In this document: in pieces, positions 7,415-16,862 of the stretch
How the letters are laid out: every line of letters begins with the position of its first letter
Position numbering within the stretch: the first letter of the stretch is position 1
From: Pedobacter alluvionis
Lineage (GTDB): Bacteria > Bacteroidota > Bacteroidia > Sphingobacteriales > Sphingobacteriaceae
Length of the DNA stretch: 64,000 bases
Direction of reading: 5' to 3'
NCBI RefSeq assembly: GCF_003664035.1
Contig: NZ_RCCK01000012.1
Span: forward strand, 62,001 to 126,000
Made by a program: the position numbers and the translations under genes
The notes under the pieces: model-generated
Database searches by the model: none
Told to the model about the DNA's origin: nothing
The model's input: only the letters and a program-made list of their open reading frames with translations

Positions 7415-10210
7415 TTGACTGAAAAATATACTCGAAAAGAAATTATCGACAGCCAGCTGCTAAAAGCAGGTTGGAATATCCATGATCGCACTCAAGTTAT
7501 AGAAGAGTTTTTAATTTCTACATCTACAGAAGATCACCACATTATTAACGAACCAGTAATTAAATATAGGGCTGAGTTTAGTGATTATGTTTTACTTGGA
7601 AAGGATGGTAAACCATTAGCGGTAATAGAAGCTAAGAAATCTATTGTGGATGCCGCTATTGGTAGAGAGCAAGCAAAGCAGTATTGTTATCATTTACAAA
7701 AACAGTCTGGAGGTGAATTGCCATTTTGTTTTTATACGAATGGTCATGAAATATACTTTTGGGATTTAGACAACTATCCTCCAAAAAGAGTTTATGGTTT
7801 TCCGACTCGTGATGATCTAGAGCGTTATGCTTATCTAAGAAAACATCGTAAAAGTTTATCACAAGAATTTATTAATATTAAAATTGCAGGGCGAGAGTAT
7901 CAAATTCGTGCAATTCGTTCCGTAATGGAATCTTTAGAGAAAAAACGTTCTAAGTTTCTTCTTATTATGGCGACGGGCACAGGTAAGACCCGAACTGTGA
8001 TTGCTCTTATTGATGCTCTAATGCGAGGCGGTTGGATAGAAAAGGTATTGTTTTTGGTGGATAGAATTGCTTTACAAGGGCAAGCTTTAGATGATTTTAA
8101 AGAATATTTACCAAATGAGCCGCGTTGGCCGCAATATCAAGAAACTAATTTTGCTACGGATAGAAGAATATATGTTTCTACCTATCCCACGATCTTGAAT
8201 GTGATACGAAATGAAAACACCAAAATAAGTCCGCATTTTTTTGATTTAATTATAGTTGACGAGAGCCATCGAAGTATTTACAATACCTATCAAGAAATAT
8301 TGCAATATTTCAATACCATTACTTTGGGCTTGACTGCCACACCAACCGATGTGATTGACCACAATACGTTTGAGATTTTTGATTGTGAAGATGGCTTACC
8401 TACGTTTGCTTATTCGTATGAAGAAGCTGTGAATCACATACCGCCTTATCTCTGCGATTTTCAGGTAATGAAAATTAAAACCAAGTTTCAAGTAGAAGGA
8501 ATTAATAAGAGAACCATTTCTCTAGAAGACCAAAAGAAGTTGATTTTGGAAGGAAAGGAAGTAGCAGAAATCAATTATGAAGGAACCGAACTAGAAAAAA
8601 AAGTAATCAATAAAGGTACCAATACACTCATTGTTCGTGAATTTATGGAGGAATCCATTAAAGACCACAATGGTGTATTGCCCGGTAAAACTATTTTCTT
8701 TTGTATCAGCAAAGCACACGCAAGGCGTATAGAAGAAATATTTAATTCGCTTTATCCCGAATATGCTGGAGAGTTAGCAAAAGTGATTGTCTCCGATGAC
8801 CCTCGTGTATATGGTAAAGGGGGATTGCTGGACCAATTCAAAAATCAAGATTTACCCAGAATAGCTATCAGCGTAGATATGTTGGATACAGGTATTGATG
8901 TACGAGAAATTACAAATTTAGTGTTTGCCAAACCTGTCTATTCGTATACCAAATTTTGGCAAATGATAGGAAGAGGCACTCGTTTGCTAGAACCTACCAA
9001 AATAAAGCCTTGGTGTACCGAAAAAGAAAGTTTTTTGATTTTGGATTGTTGGGATAATTTTGAGTATTTCAAACTTAATCCTAAAGGAAAAAATCCTACT
9101 ACTCAAGTTCCTTTACCCGTACGATTGTTTGGCTTGTATGTAGATAAGTTAGCGATAGGCTTAGAATTGGCCGATACTGAGATAGTAGAACCGACCTTAA
9201 ATAAAGTCAAAAAAGCGATTGCTGATTTACCCTTGCAATCTATCGTGATACGGGACGCGATTACTTTGGTAGAGCGAGTAAAAGAGGATTCCTTTTATAA
9301 CGAATTGACCCCCGGCGGCTTGGGATTTTTGCAAGAGACGATTCGTCCTCTGTTCCGCACCATTAGCGGAATAGATTTTAAAGCCATGCGTTTTGAAAAA
9401 GACATCGTGGAAATTTCTATTGCACACTGGCAAGAAGATAAAAAGAAGTTTGAAGCCTTAAAAAATGCCATTGTCGAAGAGATTTCAGAATTGCCTTTAA
9501 GCGTCAATACTGTTGCCAAACATAAAGACTTGATACAACAAGCACAAACAGATTATTACTGGAATACCATCACAGAAAAGAAATTATCAAATTTGGTGGA
9601 GCAATTAGCTCCTTTGATGATATATCGTGAAGGTACAATGAGGATGCTTCCTGCTAAATACAATTTTGTAGATGTACTTTTAGAAAAAGAAAGGGTAGTT
9701 TTTGGCCCACAACAAGAAGCCGTAAGCATAGAACGCTATAAGGAAATGGTGGAAGAAAAGATAAAAATACTTCTTAGTGATTTGCCAGTTCTGCAAAAAA
9801 TAAAAAACAATGAGCCAATCTCCGAAATAGAAATTGAAGAAGTGACTTGGCTGCTATCGCACGAAAGTCCGCACATTACGGTGGATTTGCTCAGAAAAGT
9901 ATACAATAATAGAAATGCTGCTTTGGTACAATTTATTAAACATATTTTGGGAATCGAGATTTTAGAAGATTTCCCCACGACCATCACCAAAGCTTTTGAT
10001 ACTTTCATTGCCAATCAATCAGATTTAAGTGTAAAACAGTTGGATTTTTTAAGACTTTTGCAAACTTTTCTGATAGAAAAGGGACGTGTAGAACGCAAAG
10101 ATTTAATCTCAGCGCCCTTTACCCGAATTCATCCCAATGGAATCCGTGGGGTTTTTGACGGGAAAAGGATGGAAGAGATATTACAATTTATAAATGCTTT
10201 AGCGGCATAA
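7415..10210 (+). CDS. hsdR: Type I restriction endonuclease subunit R
   Basis: This 931-aa protein is the translocating nuclease subunit of a Type I restriction-modification enzyme. The N-terminal nuclease core shows D57 and E72-A-K74 (PD-(D/E)xK type). The SF2 motor shows Walker A MATGTGKT (185-192), DESH (282-285), TATP (307-310) and QMIGRGTRL near 520. The C-terminal third fits the EcoEI-type R C-terminal domain. I chose the TTG at 7415 because AAGGAG at 7401-7406 sits 8 bases before it, a clear Shine-Dalgarno that is unusual in this phylum. hsdM starts 9 bases after its stop. All motor and nuclease residues I can see are intact, so it is probably active. Confidence 0.93.
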   Translation: MTEKYTRKEIIDSQLLKAGWNIHDRTQVIEEFLISTSTEDHHIINEPVIKYRAEFSDYVLLGKDGKPLAVIEAKKSIVDAAIGREQAKQYCYHLQKQSGGELPFCFYTNGHEIYFWDLDNYPPKRVYGFPTRDDLERYAYLRKHRKSLSQEFINIKIAGREYQIRAIRSVMESLEKKRSKFLLIMATGTGKTRTVIALIDALMRGGWIEKVLFLVDRIALQGQALDDFKEYLPNEPRWPQYQETNFATDRRIYVSTYPTILNVIRNENTKISPHFFDLIIVDESHRSIYNTYQEILQYFNTITLGLTATPTDVIDHNTFEIFDCEDGLPTFAYSYEEAVNHIPPYLCDFQVMKIKTKFQVEGINKRTISLEDQKKLILEGKEVAEINYEGTELEKKVINKGTNTLIVREFMEESIKDHNGVLPGKTIFFCISKAHARRIEEIFNSLYPEYAGELAKVIVSDDPRVYGKGGLLDQFKNQDLPRIAISVDMLDTGIDVREITNLVFAKPVYSYTKFWQMIGRGTRLLEPTKIKPWCTEKESFLILDCWDNFEYFKLNPKGKNPTTQVPLPVRLFGLYVDKLAIGLELADTEIVEPTLNKVKKAIADLPLQSIVIRDAITLVERVKEDSFYNELTPGGLGFLQETIRPLFRTISGIDFKAMRFEKDIVEISIAHWQEDKKKFEALKNAIVEEISELPLSVNTVAKHKDLIQQAQTDYYWNTITEKKLSNLVEQLAPLMIYREGTMRMLPAKYNFVDVLLEKERVVFGPQQEAVSIERYKEMVEEKIKILLSDLPVLQKIKNNEPISEIEIEEVTWLLSHESPHITVDLLRKVYNNRNAALVQFIKHILGIEILEDFPTTITKAFDTFIANQSDLSVKQLDFLRLLQTFLIEKGRVERKDLISAPFTRIHPNGIRGVFDGKRMEEILQFINALAA

Positions 10211-10219
10211 TTTTTAAAA

Positions 10220-11788
10220 ATGGATAATCAAGAAATTAAAAGTAAAGTAAACGAGCTCTGGGATAAATTTTGGTCAGGTGGATTAAGTAATCCAATCGAT
10301 GCCATACAACAAATCACGTATTTGTTGTTTATGAAGCAACTAGATGAGAATGACCAAAAACGACAAGGAGATGCCACATTTTTAGAAATAGAATACAAGT
10401 CAATATTTGAGGGTAAATTTTTCTTGCCTGGTGAGGAAGAAGACAAAGGCATTGCAAAAGAAGAACTGCGTTGGAAAAACTTTTCCCGCAAACCTTCAGA
10501 TGAAATGTATCAATTAATGCAAACCCGTATCTTTCCTTTTATCAAAACATTGGGCGAAACTGATTCCCCTTTTGCCAAGCACATGGACAATGCGGTCTTC
10601 ATCATACCCAAGCCCAGTTTACTAACAGAAGCGGTAAAAAAGATAAATGAAATATACGATGTTTTACATGCACAAGACCGCTTTGTAGATGCTCAGGGAG
10701 ATATTTATGAATACCTTTTACAACAGCTCAGTACCGCAGGTAAAAATGGACAATTCCGTACACCTACGCATATTATAGAGATGTTGGTAGAATTGGTAAA
10801 ACCACAATTAGGTAATAAAATCGCAGATCCAGCTTGCGGTACAGCCGGTTTTTTATTGGCGGCTTACCAATATATCTTAACACAATTTACCTCTGCAGAA
10901 CACCAAGTATTAGACAACTATGGTTTCACTCGTGGTACTTTAGCGGACCGATTGGTAGATGATACCTCCAAAGAAGTGTTGAACAAAAAGACCTTTTATG
11001 GGTTTGACATCGACCAAAATATGATTCGTATAGGTTTAATGAACCTGATGATGCATGGTATTGAGCATCCCAATATTGACTATACCGATACGCTGAGCAA
11101 GTTTTACAATGAAGATAACGAATACCACGTGGTGCTTGCCAATCCGCCATTTACAGGAAGTTTAGATAAAGCCGAAATCAACGAAAGTTTTACTACAGAT
11201 ACCAAAAAGACGGAACTCTTGTTTTTGGAACGCATCTACAAAATGCTTCGCATGGGAGGTACGGCAGGTGTGATTATTCCGCAAGGTGTGTTGTTTGGCT
11301 CTGGCAAAGCTTTTCAAAATGTGCGTAGTATCTTGATGGACAAATGTGAATTGAAAGCAGTGGTCAATATGCCTTCGGGGGTGTTCAAGCCCTATGCAGG
11401 AGTGGCTACAGCAATATTGATATTTACCAAAGGTGGCGAAACGGAGCGTGTATGGTTCTATGATATGGAGCAAGATGGCAAAACTTTGGACGACAAACGC
11501 AATGACCGTTTTGATAGAGAAGGCAATCGTGATTTTGGCGATATTCATAAAATTATAGAACATTACAACAAACGTGAACAAGAAAACCCAACCGACCGCA
11601 CCAAGCGTTATTTTTATGTGCCCAAGCAAGAATTGGTAGACAAAGGCTACGATTTGAGTTTTAATCGCTACCGCAAAGACGTGTACGAAGATATAATACA
11701 TCGACCTACGACAGATATTATGTCAGATTTAAAACAGAAGCAAGCTACCATTGCAACTTTGATTGATGAACTTGAAAAAATGTTGTAA
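10220..11788 (+). CDS. hsdM: Type I restriction-modification DNA methyltransferase subunit M
   Basis: This 522-aa N6-adenine methyltransferase supplies the modification activity of the complex. An N-terminal helical HsdM_N domain (about 1-140) precedes the catalytic domain. The SAM-binding motif DPACGTAG is at 203-210 and the catalytic NPPF at 308-311. The length is typical. Its stop codon overlaps the hsdS start by one base (TAATG), which indicates translational coupling. The C-terminal coiled segment (LKQKQATIATLIDELEKML) is the usual contact with HsdS. Confidence 0.94.
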   Translation: MDNQEIKSKVNELWDKFWSGGLSNPIDAIQQITYLLFMKQLDENDQKRQGDATFLEIEYKSIFEGKFFLPGEEEDKGIAKEELRWKNFSRKPSDEMYQLMQTRIFPFIKTLGETDSPFAKHMDNAVFIIPKPSLLTEAVKKINEIYDVLHAQDRFVDAQGDIYEYLLQQLSTAGKNGQFRTPTHIIEMLVELVKPQLGNKIADPACGTAGFLLAAYQYILTQFTSAEHQVLDNYGFTRGTLADRLVDDTSKEVLNKKTFYGFDIDQNMIRIGLMNLMMHGIEHPNIDYTDTLSKFYNEDNEYHVVLANPPFTGSLDKAEINESFTTDTKKTELLFLERIYKMLRMGGTAGVIIPQGVLFGSGKAFQNVRSILMDKCELKAVVNMPSGVFKPYAGVATAILIFTKGGETERVWFYDMEQDGKTLDDKRNDRFDREGNRDFGDIHKIIEHYNKREQENPTDRTKRYFYVPKQELVDKGYDLSFNRYRKDVYEDIIHRPTTDIMSDLKQKQATIATLIDELEKML

Positions 11789-13515
11789 TGGAATATAAAA
11801 AACTAGACAATATATTTCTCGAAATTAGGAATGGAGCTAATATAAAACAATCATCTAATAAAACAGGGAAGCCGATTACTCGAATAGAAACTATAGTTCA
11901 TAATAAAATTGATTTAACTAGAGTTGGGTATGCTGATATTTTTAGTGATAAATACGAAGATTTTTATCTAAAAAATGGCGATATATTGATGTCACATATC
12001 AATAGTGTAACCCATTTAGGAAAAGTTGCTGTTGTTGAAAATATTGATACTGATATCATACACGGAATGAATTTATTAGTTTTAAAAAGTGATAAATCTA
12101 AAGTTTTCCCTAAGTATTCATATTATTATTTTCTCACTAATAAATTCAGAAAACAACTAATTCCTATTACTAAAAAATCAGTAAATCAGGCTAGTTTCAA
12201 CATCTCTGATCTAAAAGAAATCCAAATCCCGCTCCCATCCTACGAAAATCAACTTCGTATTGTTAAGCTATTAGAAAAAATAGAAGCTACCATTTCCGAA
12301 CGAAAAAACGGCATTGATTTATTGGATGAATTGGTAAAGGCTACATTTTATCAAATGTTTGGTGATCCAGTGAGAAATGAAAAAGGATGGAGGAAAGATG
12401 AAGTTGGAAAATATGCAGATTCAATGGTGCCAGGAAGGGATAAACCAAAATCATTTACAGGCGATATTCCTTGGGTAACCACTGATAAATTAACCAACTT
12501 AGGACATCTAGACAAGAATAGAATTTCACTTTTTTTATCATTAGATGAAATACAGCAGGCAAAATCAAAAATTATTCCATCAGGAAGCATTTTAATGACT
12601 TGTGTTGGGGATTTAGGAATTGTTTCTGTTACAGATTTTCCTAGTGTAGCTAATCAACAATTACATTCATATCAGTGTAAAACTGAACTGAACAATGTTT
12701 TTACTATGTACTGTTTGAGTTTATCAAAGTCACATATGTATAGAATGGCATCAACTACTACAGTTCCGTATATGAATAAAACTGTGTGTAATACTATACC
12801 TATTATCCTTCCTCCAATCGCACTTCAAAACCAATTTGCAGACATTGCTCAAAAAATAGAAACCATTAAATCAGAGCAAGAAGCTCATTTAAAGGGTTTT
12901 GAAGAATTATATAACTCGGTAAGCCAAAAAGTTTTTGAGGGAGATATAGATCTTTCCAAAGTGCCTTTTGATGATAGTTTGCTACCCAACCCTATTGAAG
13001 TTCCTACTAATAAAGAACCCATAGATAAATTCGATGTTTTTGAAAAAAAAGAAGTATCTAAAAAAGGGGTTGAGAAAGTAAGATCTAAAAACAACATCAA
13101 AGGATTAGAATTTGGTTTCGAAGCCTTAAGACACTTGGAAAGTTGGGAGCAGTATAGCTTTAAAGAAATTGCAGATAGTATCATTAAATATTTTAGTAGG
13201 CATTATTTTAATTCAGAAATGATATTAAATTTTCTAGATAAAGAATTAGATATACAAGTAAACTATTACAGTTCTGCAGAGCAAAAGAAAAATCCGCAGT
13301 ACGAAAATGCTGATGATTTTTACCGCTTTATTTCAACTGCTCTTACTAGAGAAAACTATTTTTTGCAGTTAGAACAAGTATTTTATAACGCAGAAACAGA
13401 GAATATCCCGGATATTAGTTTTACTGAAAAGGATTTAGAAAGCCTCAGTAAAAAAGATAAAAAAGAACGCTCTGGCATTTATTTCCATGTAAAAGATGAA
13501 ACTACTACGCCTTAA
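11788..13515 (+). CDS. hsdS: Type I restriction specificity subunit S with extra C-terminal domain
   Basis: This 575-aa protein recognises the DNA target. Two target-recognition domains (about 1-195 and 200-385) are each followed by the usual helical spacer: PSYENQLRIVKLLEKIEATI near 150-170 and QNQFADIAQKIETIKSEQ near 342-360. A typical HsdS ends near residue 400. This one continues for about 155 residues, with a Lys-rich linker (420-435) and a compact, probably helical domain (ESWEQYSFKEIADSIIKYF onward). It overlaps the ATPase gene by 20 bases. The extension is the odd feature and may dock the ATPase or HNH protein, which is inference. Confidence 0.88.
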   Translation: MEYKKLDNIFLEIRNGANIKQSSNKTGKPITRIETIVHNKIDLTRVGYADIFSDKYEDFYLKNGDILMSHINSVTHLGKVAVVENIDTDIIHGMNLLVLKSDKSKVFPKYSYYYFLTNKFRKQLIPITKKSVNQASFNISDLKEIQIPLPSYENQLRIVKLLEKIEATISERKNGIDLLDELVKATFYQMFGDPVRNEKGWRKDEVGKYADSMVPGRDKPKSFTGDIPWVTTDKLTNLGHLDKNRISLFLSLDEIQQAKSKIIPSGSILMTCVGDLGIVSVTDFPSVANQQLHSYQCKTELNNVFTMYCLSLSKSHMYRMASTTTVPYMNKTVCNTIPIILPPIALQNQFADIAQKIETIKSEQEAHLKGFEELYNSVSQKVFEGDIDLSKVPFDDSLLPNPIEVPTNKEPIDKFDVFEKKEVSKKGVEKVRSKNNIKGLEFGFEALRHLESWEQYSFKEIADSIIKYFSRHYFNSEMILNFLDKELDIQVNYYSSAEQKKNPQYENADDFYRFISTALTRENYFLQLEQVFYNAETENIPDISFTEKDLESLSKKDKKERSGIYFHVKDETTTP

Positions 13516-15148
13516 AATATTAGGAGAAGACTTTCGTAGTTTGCCTGCAAATGTGGATTACGAATTTAATGTCGCTTCGGAAGACAGTAAATTATCTACC
13601 AAAGTATTTGCTGGTTTAAATGGTAGTGGAAAATCTAATTTTCTAGAACTTTTAGCAGAGATTTTTTACTATTTAGAAAGAACAAAGCTTCAAGATACCC
13701 CAAGGTCCTATGTCGAAAATAAAAATTTTGGTTTTGAGATAGAATATATTTTACCCAAAAAAGAAAACAATTTTTATACGATTTATAAAAATAAATCCAA
13801 AGAAGATGTAATCAATCTAGACTTGCCTATTGAGCAAGATATTCATGTGAGTATCAAAAAGGATTTAGAAGGTTTTTTGGAAATGTCTTATTCTTTAGCG
13901 GGAGAAGATAAGTTTACTGTAATAGATGATGATTTTGGACAATTTTTACCTTCAAAAATTATTGCTTACACTTCGGGACAAAATGAGTTGTTGAGCAATC
14001 CATTTACTCGTTTGCGGTATCATTACTTTACAGAAATGGTCAATAGTGAAAATAAAAGTTCTAATCGCCGTTTATATTTTTTAGATACCGAAAGTAACTA
14101 CAGCATTTTTATAGCCAATATGCTCTTGGGCAAAACGGCACCATTACAATATCTGAAAAGCATTTTTCGTATAGAAGATTTGTATTCGTTCCGCATTACG
14201 TTTAATTATAAGCACAATACCCGAGAAGCATTAAAAATTTTAGAAGAAAAGAAAGCCTTATGGAATCCTCTAAAAGCTTGTGCAACTACCTGGAGAGATG
14301 ATACAAATTCGAAATGTTTGGTATTGGACTTTATGATTAATGAAGCTACTCATCAAGCGTTTCATCATTATTACAAAACAGCTTTTAAATTATTTCAAGC
14401 ATTTTACGAATTGCAAAGCTTGAATCTTTTAATCGAAAAGCAAGCGACTCGAAAATTTGTAACTAATGCTCACAAAACCATCAATATCACCGATGAATTA
14501 TCCAAGCCTGATCCTTCGGATTTGATATTTAGAATCGAAAAAATCAGGATAAAAAGGCAAAAATCTGACGACAATAAAAAAGATACTCTATACTACAAAT
14601 CGTTTTCGGATGGTGAGCATCAGTTAAACGAAGTCATCGGCTCTGTGATGATGATGGAAGAAGATGGTTGCTTATTTTTAATGGATGAACCAGATACCCA
14701 TTTCAATCCAAAATGGCGTGCTAAAATGGTCACTATGCTCAATAAGGTTTCCGGAAAAGAATATGATTCACATGGAAATCCTGAAAACATACACCAACAA
14801 GAATTGATTATGACTACACATTCACCTTTTATTATCAGCGATAATCATAAAGAAAATGTGTATAAGTTTGTAAGAAACGGTAAGACTTTAAAGTTGGAAA
14901 ATCCTAAGCATGAGACTTATGGCACTTCTATTACTTTTTTAATGAAGCAGATTTTTGATCGAGATATCACTATATCTGACTATGCCAATAATGAGCTGAA
15001 AGAATTGAAAAAAGAAATACGAAACATCTCTCAATCCGATTTATTGGAAGAAAAAATTGATGAAGTGGAAGAACGTTTAATGGACTTTGGAGAAAGCATA
15101 GAAAAATTTGATTTGTATAACTATTTAAGCCAAGTGAAGAAGAAATAA
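13496..15148 (+). CDS. Restriction-associated AAA family ATPase (RecF/OLD/PtuA-like)
   Basis: This 550-aa protein has an ABC-type ATP-binding head of the AAA_15/AAA_21 (OLD, RecF, PtuA) type. Walker A is GLNGSGKS (40-47), a signature-like SFSDGEHQLNE lies near 375, Walker B is FLMDEPDTHFNP near 395, and a switch-like TTHSPFIISD lies near 440. A C-terminal coiled region (about 495-550) follows. Its start lies inside the last 20 bases of hsdS and its stop overlaps the next ATG by one base, so it belongs to the restriction operon. ATPase/HNH pairs of this kind form the Septu (PtuAB) defence system and the effector of some retrons, so an antiphage role is likely. Whether it needs the restriction enzyme is unknown. 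Confidence 0.85.
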   Translation: MKLLRLKILGEDFRSLPANVDYEFNVASEDSKLSTKVFAGLNGSGKSNFLELLAEIFYYLERTKLQDTPRSYVENKNFGFEIEYILPKKENNFYTIYKNKSKEDVINLDLPIEQDIHVSIKKDLEGFLEMSYSLAGEDKFTVIDDDFGQFLPSKIIAYTSGQNELLSNPFTRLRYHYFTEMVNSENKSSNRRLYFLDTESNYSIFIANMLLGKTAPLQYLKSIFRIEDLYSFRITFNYKHNTREALKILEEKKALWNPLKACATTWRDDTNSKCLVLDFMINEATHQAFHHYYKTAFKLFQAFYELQSLNLLIEKQATRKFVTNAHKTINITDELSKPDPSDLIFRIEKIRIKRQKSDDNKKDTLYYKSFSDGEHQLNEVIGSVMMMEEDGCLFLMDEPDTHFNPKWRAKMVTMLNKVSGKEYDSHGNPENIHQQELIMTTHSPFIISDNHKENVYKFVRNGKTLKLENPKHETYGTSITFLMKQIFDRDITISDYANNELKELKKEIRNISQSDLLEEKIDEVEERLMDFGESIEKFDLYNYLSQVKKK

Positions 15149-16245
15149 TGTTATACACATACGTAGATATAGATCACCCAATCAAACAATTGCAAGATAA
15201 TATTTGCTATTATTTTGAGCGTCTGTTTGCTGTTGAACCAGTCCCTTACGATATCAATATAGTGCTTCAAGCAGATTTTATAACCTTAATAGATTCTTCA
15301 AACAAGTTTAAAGACTATTTAAAGGACATCGCGGAAAAATATATTGTGCTACCTAACGGAGAAAAGGATATCGTAAAAAAAGCCTATTCAAATCATCTCA
15401 ACATTGAAAATCTGTGTAATGATACTACAATAGAAGTGCTAAAATATACGGACATAGTTAATGAGGATTTTCGAATGCTACTAAAGGAATTTTTAACGTG
15501 GCTTTGGGACAAGTATGATGATTTACCTCAGGCATTGAGAAATGAATATAAAGATGTTCAAGATCATTTTAACGAGTTCAAGAAAGTTCAAAAAGGCAAA
15601 GTTTGTCCCTTTTGTGGCATCAGTAGTCTAAAGCCAAAAACTGATAGAAAAAGAAGAAATGCTTACGATCATTACATTCCAAAGGCAAAGTATCCTTTCG
15701 TTTCTATCAATTTCAAGAATTTATTTCCAGCTTGTCATGACTGCAATTCTGATGAAAAAAAAGAATATGATACGCCGTTAAAAAATAGTATAAGACAAAA
15801 AGTTATTTTTCCTTTCGATAATGCTTATTCTATTGATGAATTGAGCATTAGTATTGCACCTGAAGAAACATTTAATTCTGTAAATTTAGGAACATTATTG
15901 AATGATATAGATTGGAAGATTTTATTTACGCTAGCCAATGGGAATATTGATTGCTATTATGTTTGGGACGATATTTTCAAAATTAAAACCAGATATAAAG
16001 AATATATTTTAGATTTTGAAGATACTTGGTTTTCTGATTTTGTTTTGAAGAAGTTCAATGAAAATGTAGTAACAGATGTCTTGAGCTTTGAAAAATACAA
16101 AAGTGGATTGCTTAATGATTCTAAAAGTTTGATGATAAAAGATCCACTGGCGATATTGAAATATATTTATTTCTCTTTCATTTTTGCTCTCCCGGATATT
16201 GAAAATAAGCTGTTACAAGTAAGTAATTTCTCATTAGGAACTTGA
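15148..16245 (+). CDS. HNH endonuclease, PtuB-like partner of the ATPase
   Basis: This 365-aa protein carries a Cys-rich HNH nuclease core: CPFC near residue 153, DHYIPK near 174 (catalytic His), an Asn-containing FKNLFPACHDCNS near 190-200, and a following acidic/Lys stretch. The four Cys probably bind structural zinc. The N-terminal 150 residues are helical and unfamiliar. It overlaps the ATPase gene by one base (TAATG). By analogy with PtuB it probably cuts DNA, or another nucleic acid, when the ATPase is triggered. The HNH call is firm; the pairing is inferred from gene order. Confidence 0.83.
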   Translation: MLYTYVDIDHPIKQLQDNICYYFERLFAVEPVPYDINIVLQADFITLIDSSNKFKDYLKDIAEKYIVLPNGEKDIVKKAYSNHLNIENLCNDTTIEVLKYTDIVNEDFRMLLKEFLTWLWDKYDDLPQALRNEYKDVQDHFNEFKKVQKGKVCPFCGISSLKPKTDRKRRNAYDHYIPKAKYPFVSINFKNLFPACHDCNSDEKKEYDTPLKNSIRQKVIFPFDNAYSIDELSISIAPEETFNSVNLGTLLNDIDWKILFTLANGNIDCYYVWDDIFKIKTRYKEYILDFEDTWFSDFVLKKFNENVVTDVLSFEKYKSGLLNDSKSLMIKDPLAILKYIYFSFIFALPDIENKLLQVSNFSLGT

Positions 16246-16300
16246 TACCAAAGACAGAAATCGAAACGAATTTTCTTCTCTAAATTAATTGGCGTTTTTT

Positions 16301-16543
16301 CTATTTATCCGCTAACTTAGAAAAATCTAGTAATTCATCAACACTTACGTCTAACGCTTTTGCCAAATTTACTAAAATATAAGCAGTTGGATTAGCTCCT
16401 TGCTTTTCGTATCTGTTTATGAACTGTTTGTCTTTTCCATCAAGAATAGCAGCTAGTTCAGTTTGTTCTAATTTTTTAGTAACTCTAAGTTGTAGTATTC
16501 GTTTGCCTAGGTTTTTCCTAAAGGTTTTAACTTCGTCATTCAT
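16301..16543 (-). CDS. XRE-family helix-turn-helix regulator (controller-like)
   Basis: This 80-aa protein is almost entirely one Cro/C1-type HTH domain: LGKRILQLRVTKKLEQTELAAI, then the recognition part around KQFINRYEKQ, and VSVDELLDFS at the end. It converges on the HNH gene, 55 bases from its stop. Small XRE proteins beside restriction operons often act as controller or timing regulators, and this may do so, but no operator was identified. Confidence 0.8.
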   Translation of the reverse strand: MNDEVKTFRKNLGKRILQLRVTKKLEQTELAAILDGKDKQFINRYEKQGANPTAYILVNLAKALDVSVDELLDFSKLADK

Positions 16544-16640
16544 ATCGCAAACTCACGAAATAATACAGATTTTGGTCAACAAATTTGTTTACTATTAATA
16601 TTTTATTTATATTCGAATATTATAATTAGGTACTAATAAA

Positions 16641-16845
16641 AGTCTTGCAACCACAGAATCTGACGCCGTTGAAGCAAGACAGCAGATTAATGCCCATATC
16701 TATGCGTAGATGTATATATTTGTACATCGAAATAGATGTGGGACTGCTGTAAATCCATTTCAACGTAAGGCGTCAGAAACTTTGATGTGGTTATGGTAAG
16801 CAGTCCCACATTTATTATTTAGGGACTTTGCTTCCCAGCAAGACT
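16641..16845. ncRNA. Candidate structured RNA or DNA-hairpin element with alternative folds
   Basis: The element is bounded by AGTCTTGC (16641-16648) and GCAAGACT (16838-16845), a perfect 8-bp inverted repeat. A second copy of GCAAGAC is at 16674-16680. A long hairpin can form from 16649 to 16792 with six stems: 16649-55/16786-92, 16660-67/16769-76, 16668-73/16759-64, 16679-85/16744-50, 16693-703/16732-42 and 16709-14/16723-28, about 45 pairs in all. A competing perfect 13-bp stem pairs 16736-16748 with 16799-16811, and 16802-07 can pair with 16822-27. It lies upstream of the 439-aa gene. It could be a leader RNA, a recombinase or transposase hairpin, or a MITE-like element. I recognise no known family. 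Confidence 0.5.
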
Positions 16846-16862
16846 CGTAAAACCATACGAGT
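16843..16862 (+). promoter_or_regulatory. Hairpin ending directly at the start codon
   Basis: ACTCGT (16843-16848) and ACGAGT (16857-16862) form a perfect 6-bp stem with an 8-base loop. The stem ends on the base before the ATG at 16863. It could hide the start codon region and compete with the outer repeat arm at 16838-16845, with which it overlaps. Confidence 0.45.

Noticed and set aside
16649..16792. Integron attC site
   Set aside because: It lacks the conserved GTTRRRY/RYYYAAC boxes in the right places and there is no integrase or cassette array.
16641..16862. Retron ncRNA with downstream reverse transcriptase
   Set aside because: Outer inverted repeats resemble a1/a2, but the downstream protein has no YxDD or other reverse-transcriptase motif, and the msr part is lacking.
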